Shown here piece by piece: positions 1 through 7,145 of a stretch of DNA of 22,429 nt; the stretch's first letter is position 1; each line of letters opens with the position of its first letter. The notes beneath the pieces were generated by a model, which ran no database searches, had not been told where the DNA came from, and saw only the letters and a program-made list of their open reading frames with translations. Both the position numbers and the translations under genes were made by a program. Origin of the DNA: an uncultured Clostridia bacterium (lineage in GTDB: Bacteria > Bacillota_I > Bacilli_A > RF39 > UBA660); assembly GCA_947304495.1 (NCBI GenBank), contig CAMZBG010000021.1, positions 1 to 22,429 on the forward strand, written 5' to 3'.

Positions 1-6
1 ATTCAT
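1..6 (-). CDS. Start of a gene running off the left edge (2 codons seen)
   Basis: An ATG on the minus strand at 6-4 is preceded by a GGAAG-type ribosome binding site nine bases upstream, and by an extended -10 promoter at 34-42. Only Met-Asn is inside the window, so nothing can be said about the product. It follows the recombinase remnant and could be unrelated to it. Confidence 0.35.
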
Positions 7-33
7 TAGAAATCACTTCCTTTTTTCTATAAC

Positions 34-42
34 ATTATATCA
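34..42 (-). promoter_or_regulatory. Extended -10 promoter for the gene at the left edge
   Basis: On the minus strand this reads TGATATAAT, an extended -10 element. It lies about 28 bases upstream of an SD-led ATG at position 6. No convincing -35 hexamer is visible, as at most other promoters here. Confidence 0.5.
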
Positions 43-59
43 TAATTATTAAATAAAAT

Positions 60-149
60 TTATCTCATTTGTCTTTGAATCCTATCTGATTAACTATAAT
101 CATCATCTCGTGATAATCTAACATAACCATCAACTTTATATTTAGACAT
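60..149 (-). pseudogene. Remnant of the 5' end of a serine site-specific recombinase gene
   Basis: From an ATG at 149 the minus strand encodes MSKYKVDGYVRLSRDDDYS and then a TAA at 92-90. Read past the stop, the same frame gives SDRIQRQMR and a second stop. The string YVRLSRDDD-x-S-[E]-SD-x-IQ-x-Q is how large serine recombinases (resolvase/invertase N-terminal domain) usually begin; the arginine-serine pair of the YxRxS motif has shifted slightly to RLSR, as in many Bacillota family members, and the catalytic serine would be the one in RLS. Two nonsense codons and the loss of everything downstream mark it as a dead gene. The ribosome binding site (AAAGGAG) and promoter in front are still intact, so a 19-residue peptide might still be made. 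Identification rests on about 28 residues. Confidence 0.55.
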
Positions 150-168
150 TTGAATCACTCCTTTCTAT

Positions 169-177
169 ATTATACCA
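169..177 (-). promoter_or_regulatory. Extended -10 promoter of the recombinase remnant
   Basis: The minus strand reads TGGTATAAT, followed after a few bases by AAAGGAGTGATTCAA and the ATG at 149. It starts directly after the U-tract of the terminator at 180-202. Confidence 0.55.
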
Positions 178-179
178 TA

Positions 180-202
180 GAAAAACAGGATTTTAGTCCT
201 GT
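180..202 (-). terminator. Rho-independent terminator ending the Myb/Nudix operon
   Basis: A six-base-pair stem (ACAGGA at 185-190 with TCCTGT at 197-202) and a six-base loop are followed on the minus strand by a run of T. It closes the operon whose last gene ends at 247. Confidence 0.7.
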
Positions 203-246
203 ATATATATCGCAAATAATTAATCTTCTAAACAAATATATTTATC

Positions 247-615
247 TTATCTATTTTTAATTCTACTAGATAGTTTTTTTACAAAAGCTACAGGTTTACT
301 ATATATAGCATCATCTAATCTATCTTCTAACCTAGCTCTAGATTCTTCGGGTGTATCTCCAGCTCTAACAAAAGTTCCATCTGCTAGCATATATCTTTCG
401 CCACGTTTTTTCTTTACAAATATAGCATCTTCTCCACTGCCAATCATAACTCTTACTTTTTTATTATTTGATTGTTTCCTCTTTTGTTGTCTATGTTGTT
501 CTATAATTCTTTGTTGTTCATCCAAAGTTAATTTTTCAAATTCTTCATATGTCATTCCTATTTCATTTTCAAGAGTTCTTGAAATACTATCTAATATTTC
601 TGGTTTTAAAGACAT
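247..615 (-). CDS. Small charged hypothetical protein (122 aa)
   Basis: The ATG at 615 is chosen because AGAGGTGAT sits at ideal distance in front of it; a TTG 15 codons further upstream has no such site. The protein is hydrophilic with no signal peptide or membrane segment. The N-terminal half is helical and charged (residues 1-45, rich in Glu, Gln and Arg), then comes a Lys-rich stretch, a likely beta-rich core with GSGEDAIF and FVRAGDTPEESRARL, and a basic C terminus. I recall similar small proteins in Bacillota mobile elements but cannot confirm a family. It is the last gene of an operon headed by the Myb-repeat gene at 2051-3109 and lies between that operon and a recombinase remnant, which fits an origin in an integrated element. 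Function unknown. Confidence 0.7.
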   Translation of the reverse strand: MSLKPEILDSISRTLENEIGMTYEEFEKLTLDEQQRIIEQHRQQKRKQSNNKKVRVMIGSGEDAIFVKKKRGERYMLADGTFVRAGDTPEESRARLEDRLDDAIYSKPVAFVKKLSSRIKNR

Positions 616-661
616 TTTATCACCTCTTTTTATAAAAGTTGGACTCTTGTCACTAATCAAT

Positions 662-1210
662 TTATATTAGTTTTATTAGTTTATCGTTATCATTTATTTT
701 AAATACATTGTTAGGTATTTGTTTCTTTAATTCATTAGGTAAACTATTATAATGTGGAACTATCATTTTATCACTATAATCATAACCATTATTCATAACT
801 AATAAATTACCTGTTGTTGTATCATAATAATTCTTACAAAAAATCATAGCTCCCGCTGATTGGCCTATTATAATTCCACCTCTGTCAATAAAATCTTTTA
901 TTTTATTGTACAAATTTGAATTATTAATTGAATCCATTAAATATTTAGGTTCTCCGCCACTTAAATATAATGCATCATAATCGTTTATATCTAATTCTAT
1001 AGTGTCTATATCAATAATATTTGCAACAATATTATTCTTATTTAATTCTTCTCTTGCAACACTAGAATTTGTTCTATCTTGGCTAGCTAATTTAGCATTA
1101 GGAATAATAGCTACTTTTTTACCTTTTAATACATTTATTATATCAGAATAACTATCCATATAATCATTATATCTAGTATCAATACCATAAGATGTTAAAT
1201 AAATGTTCAT
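662..1210 (-). CDS. Peptidase S51 (PepE-like) family protein
   Basis: At 182 aa this matches the class I glutamine-amidotransferase-like fold of the S51 peptidases (dipeptidase E, cyanophycinase relatives). The nucleophile elbow is GQSAG with Ser118. The strand before it carries the usual YLSGGEP motif (83-88), and VPHYNS near residue 153 supplies a candidate active-site histidine. Known members are serine peptidases cutting Asp-X dipeptides; the substrate here is unknown. The ATG at 1210 is preceded by GAGGTGAAAGTA; a GTG at 1219 lies inside that SD and is not the start. The protein ends soon after the last conserved strand, a little shorter than typical 200-230-aa members. It follows the ASCH gene by 17 bases. 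Confidence 0.8.
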   Translation of the reverse strand: MNIYLTSYGIDTRYNDYMDSYSDIINVLKGKKVAIIPNAKLASQDRTNSSVAREELNKNNIVANIIDIDTIELDINDYDALYLSGGEPKYLMDSINNSNLYNKIKDFIDRGGIIIGQSAGAMIFCKNYYDTTTGNLLVMNNGYDYSDKMIVPHYNSLPNELKKQIPNNVFKINDNDKLIKLI

Positions 1211-1227
1211 TACTTTCACCTCATTTA

Positions 1228-1563
1228 CTACATTATCCTGAATCTTATAGCCACTGTACCATATTTTTCAATTTCTTCATCAGAATAAAATTTCTTTAAC
1301 AAAGTTAAAAATTCTTCCTTGGTATATTCACTTGAATATAATTCTTCTTCACTATAATCTTCAACTAAGTCTTCAAAAGTTTTGTAATAAATCAAATCTT
1401 CAACAATTGCATCTATACTTTCTACATCATCTGGTCTTAATAGAAATGTAATTTTATCGCCTACTTTTAATCTTCTTCTTTTTTCATCGTTAACCCTTAC
1501 TTCAACTTTCTTTGTACCATGTTTTACATTTTCAAAAATATCTTTATATAAATGTATTGTCAT
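1228..1563 (-). CDS. ASCH domain protein (111 aa)
   Basis: The pattern fits the ASCH fold, a PUA-like beta barrel: an N-terminal strand with HLYKDIF, then the signature VEVRVNDEKRRRLKVGDKI with its conserved basic and KVGD elements, and a C-terminal strand GTVAIRFRI. ASCH proteins are thought to bind RNA or nucleotides, and the YqfB branch hydrolyses N4-acetylcytidine. A conserved Lys/Arg-rich strand is present but I cannot say whether this member is an enzyme. The start is ATG at 1563, nine bases after AAAGGAG; a TTG at 1572 touches the SD and is unlikely. Neighbours are a Nudix hydrolase upstream and an S51 peptidase downstream in one operon, a setting that suits turnover of modified nucleotides. 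Confidence 0.75.
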   Translation of the reverse strand: MTIHLYKDIFENVKHGTKKVEVRVNDEKRRRLKVGDKITFLLRPDDVESIDAIVEDLIYYKTFEDLVEDYSEEELYSSEYTKEEFLTLLKKFYSDEEIEKYGTVAIRFRIM

Positions 1564-1587
1564 TTGGATCAACTCCTTTTGTCTTAA

Positions 1588-2058
1588 CTATTTAATTTCA
1601 ATTATATTTATTGGATATTCAACATTATTCTTTGAATCTCTTATTATACTTATAACTGATTTGTAAGAACGTAATTCTTTTTCAGTCATTTTTTCTAATT
1701 TATCTATTGAAATCCATTTAACGTCCATTATTTCATTTTTATTAAATTTAATACTACCAGATATAATGCTAGCATTAAAAATAATTTTTAAAATATTTTG
1801 ATATTCTAAATGTTGAATACATAAAATGCTATCCAACTTAACATCAAAACCAGTTTCTTCTTTAGCCTCTCTCACTGCCCCTTCACATATTGATTCATTA
1901 GAATCTAGCCTACCAGCAGGAATATTATATAATCCCTTAACTCCTTCTTTAGCTTCCTGAACCATTAAGATTTCATTTATATCATTTTTTATACATACAC
2001 CAATAACTATTGTCATATCTAGTCTTTTTGTTTTTTCTGAACTCAATGTTTTATCCAT
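1588..2058 (-). CDS. Nudix hydrolase (156 aa)
   Basis: A complete Nudix box is visible: G49, E55, then R63-E64 and E67-E68-T69-G70-F71, matching GX5EX7REUXEEXGU. The Glu residues chelate Mg2+ or Mn2+ for attack on a nucleoside diphosphate linkage. Upstream, LYNIPAGR is the usual strand and loop before the box. The substrate cannot be told from sequence; the best known relatives act on oxidised dNTPs, nucleotide sugars or Ap4A. Translation starts at ATG 2058 with AAAGG eight to ten bases upstream, and the gene overlaps the end of the Myb-repeat gene by eight bases, so the two are probably translationally coupled. No membrane segment. Confidence 0.88.
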   Translation of the reverse strand: MDKTLSSEKTKRLDMTIVIGVCIKNDINEILMVQEAKEGVKGLYNIPAGRLDSNESICEGAVREAKEETGFDVKLDSILCIQHLEYQNILKIIFNASIISGSIKFNKNEIMDVKWISIDKLEKMTEKELRSYKSVISIIRDSKNNVEYPINIIEIK

Positions 2059-3109
2059 TTTCTTTACCTTTCTTTCTAGTCCTTATATATTTCTTACTAT
2101 AACCAAGTTCCTCTGCTTTTGATGACACAGCTTTTGTTGTCCTGTTTAAATGTTTCGCTATCTGTTGATAAGTCATAGTTAGATAATTATCTTTTAAAAA
2201 TTTTAATTCCTCCCCAGTCCAAAACTGTGGAAGCCTATAACTATAACCAAGTGAACAAAGCATACCCGCAACAGCTCCTTCGCTCCTACGCACCAATAGT
2301 GCTATTTCATCATATGTCTTGCCAATTTTTAATAATTCAACTACCTTTTGCTTTTCTTCGTCAGTCCAATGCCTATACCACAAAGGATCCTCTAAACGAT
2401 CACGTTTCCTTTTTTGTCGTAACCAATCTGGCTCAGTACCTAACATATACGAATCAACATTCCTAGAGTCCCATTCATTTTGATTTTTTTCCAAAAAATC
2501 CAATAAGTCATACCAAGTTACATAATAATAAGTTCTACTATTAGTTAAACGCATTTGCTGCAATTTTAAACCTAGATTAACCCAAGAGTTCATTATTCTA
2601 TCCCTAGAAACTGATGTTAATTCAGATATATCGGAAACAGTTACAATATCACTATTGTTTTCAAGCATTGAACCCAAACCCATTCTAGCAGCCTTAACCT
2701 TTAATGCGAAAACTGTTCTTTTCATTTTTTTTGCCAAACGTTCTAGTTTCATATATCCCCAATTTTCCTCTAGCATTTTCTCTTCATCCAAAGTCCATGC
2801 TCGTCCACTTTGTATTAAAACAATTCCCATTCTTCTAGCTTTTAAATATATAGCATTTTCACTTTTACCCATTATTTTTGCTATTTTTTTATAATGATAA
2901 GATTTAGATAAAATTTTCAGCTGTTTTATTTGTTCCTCAGTCCAAATATTAGAAACAGGCAAGTCTAATCCATTTTCTGCAGCAACTCGACAAACTGCTT
3001 CCCAAGAACAGCCAAATTTTAATCTCATGCTGTGTGCTGATTCAACACCCCAATTAGATATAATATATTCAATCTGTTCTTCTGTAAATTCAAATTTAAG
3101 ACCCCGCAT
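2051..3109 (-). CDS. Multi-repeat Myb/SANT-like DNA-binding protein
   Basis: This 352-aa protein contains five Myb/SANT-like helical repeats, at about residues 8-48, 56-95, 105-145, 248-289 and 297-337. The last four start with WT(x)EE or WTLDEE, continue with a KxIAxxMxxS/R-type second helix and end in an AxxxKAxxMG(Y/I) recognition helix. Between repeats three and four (about 155-212) is a winged-helix-like segment with VTVSDISELTSVSRDRI, and near 230-246 a basic linker. It is therefore a DNA-binding protein, probably contacting a long or repeated site. Similar repeat proteins occur in Bacillota phages and mobile elements. The ATG at 3109 follows GGGTGAT; a TTG at 3130 sits at or before the expected transcript start. 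It heads the operon and may regulate it. Confidence 0.75.
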   Translation of the reverse strand: MRGLKFEFTEEQIEYIISNWGVESAHSMRLKFGCSWEAVCRVAAENGLDLPVSNIWTEEQIKQLKILSKSYHYKKIAKIMGKSENAIYLKARRMGIVLIQSGRAWTLDEEKMLEENWGYMKLERLAKKMKRTVFALKVKAARMGLGSMLENNSDIVTVSDISELTSVSRDRIMNSWVNLGLKLQQMRLTNSRTYYYVTWYDLLDFLEKNQNEWDSRNVDSYMLGTEPDWLRQKRKRDRLEDPLWYRHWTDEEKQKVVELLKIGKTYDEIALLVRRSEGAVAGMLCSLGYSYRLPQFWTGEELKFLKDNYLTMTYQQIAKHLNRTTKAVSSKAEELGYSKKYIRTRKKGKENG

Positions 3110-3139
3110 AATATCACCCGGCTTTTTCAATCTGAATTA

Positions 3140-3148
3140 ATTATAACA
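3140..3148 (-). promoter_or_regulatory. Extended -10 promoter of the Myb/Nudix operon
   Basis: The minus strand reads TGTTATAAT, giving a leader of about 25 bases before the ATG at 3109. No good -35 is present at the expected distance, and the upstream side abuts the terminator of the SDR operon. Confidence 0.65.
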
Positions 3149-3149
3149 T

Positions 3150-3172
3150 AAAAAATAGGATAAAAATACCCT
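3150..3172 (-). terminator. Terminator of the Sel1-to-SDR operon
   Basis: A six-base-pair stem (3157-3162 with 3167-3172, one G-U pair) with an AAAA/TTTT loop is followed on the minus strand by six T. It separates the SDR gene from the promoter at 3140-3148. Confidence 0.6.
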
Positions 3173-3206
3173 ACTTTCTTACTAGTTCACATCATTGTTA
3201 ATTCTT

Positions 3207-3932
3207 CTATATTCTACCACCATTTATCCAAATATTTTCACCTGTTATAAAACTGGCATTATCAGATAGCAAAAATAAACATAACTTAGCTGTATCTTCT
3301 GGAGTTGCCAATCTTCCAAGTGGCGTATCTTTTAGTTTTTGTTCTATTTCTTCTTTTTTCCAACCCCTAATTGATAAAGGTGTTGGTGTAAAAGCAGGAC
3401 AAATACTATTTGCTCTTATTTTTTTATCAGCAAATTCTAATGCCGTCGCTTTAGTAAAATTAATAATACCTGCCGCTGCTACACAATACGCTGGAGATTC
3501 AGTACATGGAACAATTCCTAAATGTGATGATATATTAACTATTGAACCACCATTACTCATAATAGGATAAGCATATTTAGTACACATAACTTTACCAAGT
3601 AAATTAATATCTAATACTTTCTTAAAATCATCCATATTAAAATCTTTAATAAAGCTATCAATAAATGTACCAGCACAATTTACTAAATAATCAAGTTTTC
3701 CATATTTCTCTTTTATTATATCAAACATTTCAATAACTTCATTTTCATTACTAACATCACATTTTAAAACTAATAATCTATCATTATTAAATTCTCTTTC
3801 TGTTTCTTTAGCAAGTTTCTCATTACTATGATAACAAGTTATAACAATACAACCTTTATCTAATAATTCATTTACTATTTCTTTTCCAATTCCACTAGTT
3901 CCACCAGTTATTAACGCTATCTTATTTTTCAT
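3207..3932 (-). CDS. Short-chain dehydrogenase/reductase, catalytic Lys replaced
   Basis: This is a classical SDR of normal length (241 aa). The nucleotide-binding TGGTSGIG (9-16), the NCAG stabilising motif (85-88), the catalytic-serine strand NISS (Ser136), Tyr149 and the family C terminus TGENIWINGG are all present. FabG-like enzymes use NAD(P)H to reduce ketones. The active-site YxxxK is broken: after Tyr149 the sequence is CVAAAG, so position 153 is Ala where Lys is required, and the usual Ser before it is also Ala. The reading frame is otherwise healthy, so this looks like loss of oxidoreductase chemistry rather than gene decay. ATG 3932 is preceded by TAGGAGAAAAT; an ATG 12 codons upstream lacks an SD. 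It is the last gene of the operon. Confidence 0.85.
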   Translation of the reverse strand: MKNKIALITGGTSGIGKEIVNELLDKGCIVITCYHSNEKLAKETEREFNNDRLLVLKCDVSNENEVIEMFDIIKEKYGKLDYLVNCAGTFIDSFIKDFNMDDFKKVLDINLLGKVMCTKYAYPIMSNGGSIVNISSHLGIVPCTESPAYCVAAAGIINFTKATALEFADKKIRANSICPAFTPTPLSIRGWKKEEIEQKLKDTPLGRLATPEDTAKLCLFLLSDNASFITGENIWINGGRI

Positions 3933-3974
3933 ATTTTCTCCTATATTTAATAATTTTTTATATTTCATAATTTC

Positions 3975-4628
3975 TTATCTATTACAGATAAATTTGTCTA
4001 AATCAAAGCCATCTTCTTCTACAATATATTTTCCTTTTTTAGTTAAAGCTGGTCTAGTTGCTGTTGGACAACATGCTTCATTCTTAAAACTTGGTAAATA
4101 TGAAACATAATCATATTTATAATCTACTACACTAAATAATACTTTTTTATATGGTATTTTACCAAACTCTTTTACAGTTAATGAGCTGCATCTAGTAACT
4201 GGTTCTTTAAACACATTTCTATCTGTAGCTATAACAACTATATTATCATAGTTTACTCTTTTCTTTCTTTCGTTCCATTTACTAATTATTTTATTATATG
4301 AATCGTTAGTATGAGAAAAAGCAGCAACTAAACCCCCAATATCACAAAATAAAAATTTTTTTAAATAATCATTTTTATAATTAGGCAACGGTTTAATTTC
4401 ACAATTTAAATAATAATCTAAATTGGAACAAAATTTAACAAAATTTTCAGGTTCCATATAAAAATCAATAGTTGGTGATAAAAACTTTTGGTGATAATCG
4501 TGATATAATCTTCCTCCAAGACATGTATTAGATATAATTGTTAAATTTTTAGGAAAAGAATTAATATCTATTATCTTTTGCCTATCATTATATAATTCTA
4601 ATTTTTCATCACTCAATTTAAAGCTCAT
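3975..4628 (-). CDS. DUF1919 family protein
   Basis: The 217-aa sequence matches DUF1919: an N-terminal ISNTCLGG motif (family norm ISNNCWGG), LSPTIDFYMEPENFVKF, then DYYLNCEI, a cytoplasmic alpha/beta core, and a motif near VVIATDRNVF. Members are encoded in exopolysaccharide and capsule clusters and are presumed to act in glycan synthesis, with no proven reaction. The usual aromatic residue in ISNNCWGG is Leu here. No signal peptide is visible. ATG 4628 has only a weak GTGAT upstream. It sits 26 bases after the EEP gene and 42 bases before the SDR gene in the same operon. No glycosyltransferase is adjacent, so a role in polysaccharide synthesis is not supported by context. Confidence 0.7.
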   Translation of the reverse strand: MSFKLSDEKLELYNDRQKIIDINSFPKNLTIISNTCLGGRLYHDYHQKFLSPTIDFYMEPENFVKFCSNLDYYLNCEIKPLPNYKNDYLKKFLFCDIGGLVAAFSHTNDSYNKIISKWNERKKRVNYDNIVVIATDRNVFKEPVTRCSSLTVKEFGKIPYKKVLFSVVDYKYDYVSYLPSFKNEACCPTATRPALTKKGKYIVEEDGFDLDKFICNR

Positions 4629-4654
4629 TTATATCACTACTCTTTTCCACTATA

Positions 4655-5422
4655 TTATTTAAGCTCTATTTCAGCTATAACAATAAAATGATCTGATAAT
4701 AGTTTTATTACTTCGTTAGATACATTTACATTATTATATACCAATATATCATCAAGTTTTCTTCCACTAACAGTAGTTATTTTATTTATTGTTCTCTTAT
4801 ATTTTTCAGAAGTATTAAGCATTAAATCCATAAAATTTTCTGCATTAAAATCTCCAGTAATGATATTTGGACTATAATTACTAATTGCTTTATCAAAATA
4901 ATTAAATACTATTTTATTATCTTCAGGTGTTGAATCAAACACTTTATATGGAAATCCATGATGTGTCAATATCCTTATCTTTTCATTATCTAATTTGATG
5001 TCACACACCATATAACCTTTATCATATGAGTAATAAGTATTTCCTAATTTAGTAGTTTTAGATAATTTAGGATTAGGAAATAGTTCTTTTTTTATGCAAG
5101 TAAGCGGATATCTAGAAAATATTGCTATACCACAATTTGTATTTTTAACAATATTACATTCACTTAATTCATAATAATCATAATATTTTAAATCAGTATT
5201 ATCTGATATTGTTTGTAAATAATTAATACTTTCGGTAGTAATTATTTCTTGAAAGCATATAATATCTATCTTTTTGTTGTTAATAGTATCAATTATTTGA
5301 TTTAATAATCGATTATCTATATTATCTACAGGTTCTTGATCTAAATATTCTGTATTATCACTTTCTTCATAAAAGCCACCACTTATATTAAAACTTGCTA
5401 CTTTTAATTTCCTATTATTCAT
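4655..5422 (-). CDS. Endonuclease/exonuclease/phosphatase (EEP) family hydrolase
   Basis: At 255 aa this has every landmark of the EEP fold: SFNI with Asn12, CFQEI with Glu59, THHGFP with His154-155, TGDFNAE with Asp191 and Asn193, LDDILV with Asp224-225, and LLSDHF with Asp244-His245. Members cleave phosphodiester bonds in nucleic acids, inositol phosphates or lipids using Mg2+. The catalytic set is intact so the enzyme is probably active; the substrate is unknown. There is no signal peptide, which argues for a cytoplasmic phosphatase or nuclease rather than a secreted DNase. ATG 5422 is preceded by GAGGTGAATATTA. It lies 21 bases after the HD-SnoaL gene. Confidence 0.85.
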   Translation of the reverse strand: MNNRKLKVASFNISGGFYEESDNTEYLDQEPVDNIDNRLLNQIIDTINNKKIDIICFQEIITTESINYLQTISDNTDLKYYDYYELSECNIVKNTNCGIAIFSRYPLTCIKKELFPNPKLSKTTKLGNTYYSYDKGYMVCDIKLDNEKIRILTHHGFPYKVFDSTPEDNKIVFNYFDKAISNYSPNIITGDFNAENFMDLMLNTSEKYKRTINKITTVSGRKLDDILVYNNVNVSNEVIKLLSDHFIVIAEIELK

Positions 5423-5443
5423 TAATATTCACCTCATAGAAAT

Positions 5444-6445
5444 TTAGTTATATTTTTCTGATTCCCAACTTCTAAAATATATACAATTTAACTCATCGTC
5501 AAATTTTATTTCATATATTCCGTTATAATCTTCATTATTTTGCTTTAAAATCCAATTAACAATCGCTGTATTATAATTGATAGCTAAAATGTTAAATTCG
5601 ATATTTTGAATATCTTCATCTTTTATATGTTGCCATTCTTTTCGCATTTCATCTAATGTAGTATATGGTTTCATAAAAGGTGTTTTTTGATAATATATAG
5701 TCTTATTAAACAATGAAACAGCCTTATCAACATCTTTATTATACCAATAGTTCTTTAATTGTTGTAACCATTGTTCAACAAATTTAGTGTTCATACGATG
5801 CTGCTTAGAAGAATAATCCACTATTGAATTATTCTTAACATATTGTGAAACATCCATAAAATTTTTATCATATACATTTGTCATTTGCCAATATGATAAC
5901 CACATATCTGACCAAGATTTTCCATCCGATAATAGTTCTTTTATTTCTTGGATATTTATAGCCTGATTATTTTCTTGATGATTTAAATCGACACAACCTT
6001 CTAAATCATATAATTTACATTGAATATCACATTCTAATTTATCACACTGATATGCAAATTTAGCTTCAGGAGTCTTATGTTCATCATATTCCAAAAATAA
6101 TGCTTCGATTTTATCGCCATCAATTAATGGTGACAAAATTCTATGAACGGCTTGATGTTCTATTTTTCCTTTCTTATCTTTTTTATCATCAAATGGTGTT
6201 AAATCGCCAATTAGTATTTCGCCTAATTCGTGAATAGCAATCATATATATTACTTTCATAATATCAATATCATATTGATATTCAGATTTCATACCAATAG
6301 CTAGCATCTGAACTCCATATACATGTTCAGCAATACTCTCAACCCTTTCTCTTTGTACATTCCAACGTTTCCAACCCGATCTAACAACATCTTTTAATTT
6401 ATTACACAAAATATAATAATTAACTACATTTTGCTCTTTTGACAT
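5444..6445 (-). CDS. HD-domain phosphohydrolase fused to a SnoaL/NTF2-like domain
   Basis: Residues 1-190 form an HD hydrolase of the YfbR/HDDC2 type: SIAEHVYG (His41), IHELGEILIGDLTP (His72-Glu73), and CDKLECD (Asp135). YfbR enzymes dephosphorylate deoxynucleoside 5'-monophosphates. The second motif is His-Glu rather than His-Asp; related GD-T-P proteins also show this, so activity is possible but not certain. Residues 215-333 are an NTF2-like (SnoaL) domain: FVEQWLQQLKNYWYNKD, then KAVSLFNKTIYYQKTPF, W271, and GIYEIKFDDELNCIYFRSWES. That domain often makes a small-ligand pocket. The fusion is unusual. ATG 6445 has a very good SD (TGGAGGTGCAAT); a GTG ten codons upstream does not. Confidence 0.8.
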   Translation of the reverse strand: MSKEQNVVNYYILCNKLKDVVRSGWKRWNVQRERVESIAEHVYGVQMLAIGMKSEYQYDIDIMKVIYMIAIHELGEILIGDLTPFDDKKDKKGKIEHQAVHRILSPLIDGDKIEALFLEYDEHKTPEAKFAYQCDKLECDIQCKLYDLEGCVDLNHQENNQAINIQEIKELLSDGKSWSDMWLSYWQMTNVYDKNFMDVSQYVKNNSIVDYSSKQHRMNTKFVEQWLQQLKNYWYNKDVDKAVSLFNKTIYYQKTPFMKPYTTLDEMRKEWQHIKDEDIQNIEFNILAINYNTAIVNWILKQNNEDYNGIYEIKFDDELNCIYFRSWESEKYN

Positions 6446-6487
6446 ATTGCACCTCCAACTATTACTGTTACACACTTTATTATATAT

Positions 6488-7075
6488 CTATCTTGTTATT
6501 GTATCAAAGCCATATAAAGCATATTTTTTTATAGCCCTAGGTAGTCCTGCTTCTCTAGCAATATTTAAATAGTATTTTGCTTTTTCTCTATCCTGTTCAA
6601 CTCCTACGCCATTATAATAAAAATTAGCTCCTAAATCATATATAGCAGCAATATGTCCTGCTAATGCACATTCATTTATTATTTCAAATGCTTTTTTATC
6701 ATCTTTAACCACAGTTCCTAATCCATAATAATAATATGCCCCAGTAACAAACTTTGCATATAATCTTTCTTCAGGTGATATATTTTCATTATTAATTAAT
6801 TCTAATATTTTTGGATAAGCATCAGTTAACAGCTTAGTTCCTTGTTGTATATCTTTATTAAGTATATCTCCTAATCCCAAAATTAAAGATATCCCAAGAG
6901 AATATTCACACAAAGGATTACCATATTTAATACCTTCATTATAATATTTTAAAGCCTCTTGAAAATTTTCAGCAGCACCATTCTCCTCAAGATCATAGCT
7001 TCTGCCCAAAATATAACAAGAAAAACCATTTAAATTTTTCTTCAATTGTTCTAAATTAAATTTAATAATTTCCAT
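6488..7075 (-). CDS. Sel1-like repeat protein
   Basis: This 195-aa protein consists of about four Sel1/TPR-like helical hairpins. The clearest copies are AENFQEALKYYNEGIKYGNP, GAYYYYGLGTVVKDDKKAFEIINECALAGHI and LGANFYYNGVGVEQDREKAKYYLNIAREAG, with the family's alternating Gly/Ala and YY(x)G pattern. Such repeats mediate protein contacts in signalling. There is no signal peptide, so it acts in the cytoplasm, presumably as a scaffold. ATG 7075 is preceded by TTGGTGATAAT; the TTG at 7120 lies upstream of the -10 and cannot be the start. It is the first gene of a five-gene operon, 42 bases before the HD-SnoaL gene. Confidence 0.78.
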   Translation of the reverse strand: MEIIKFNLEQLKKNLNGFSCYILGRSYDLEENGAAENFQEALKYYNEGIKYGNPLCEYSLGISLILGLGDILNKDIQQGTKLLTDAYPKILELINNENISPEERLYAKFVTGAYYYYGLGTVVKDDKKAFEIINECALAGHIAAIYDLGANFYYNGVGVEQDREKAKYYLNIAREAGLPRAIKKYALYGFDTITR

Positions 7076-7103
7076 ATTATCACCAATATCTTCAACCAAA
7101 CTA

Positions 7104-7112
7104 ATTATATCA
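7104..7112 (-). promoter_or_regulatory. Extended -10 promoter of the Sel1 operon
   Basis: The minus strand reads TGATATAAT, about 28 bases upstream of the ATG at 7075. It directly follows the terminator hairpin at 7113-7145, so it starts a new transcription unit. Confidence 0.6.
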
Positions 7113-7145
7113 TAAAACAAGTAGAATTAATCTACTTGTTTTTTT
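7113..7145 (-). terminator. Strong terminator overlapping the VOC stop codon
   Basis: A perfect nine-base-pair stem (7117-7125 with 7131-7139), extendable by A/T pairs to twelve, surrounds a loop containing the TAA of the VOC gene. The flanking A and T runs would let it work in either direction; only minus-strand genes are adjacent. Confidence 0.75.

Noticed and set aside
2227..2894. Plus-strand open frames opposite the Myb-repeat gene
   Set aside because: They have no ribosome binding site and mirror a well-supported minus-strand gene with clear repeats.
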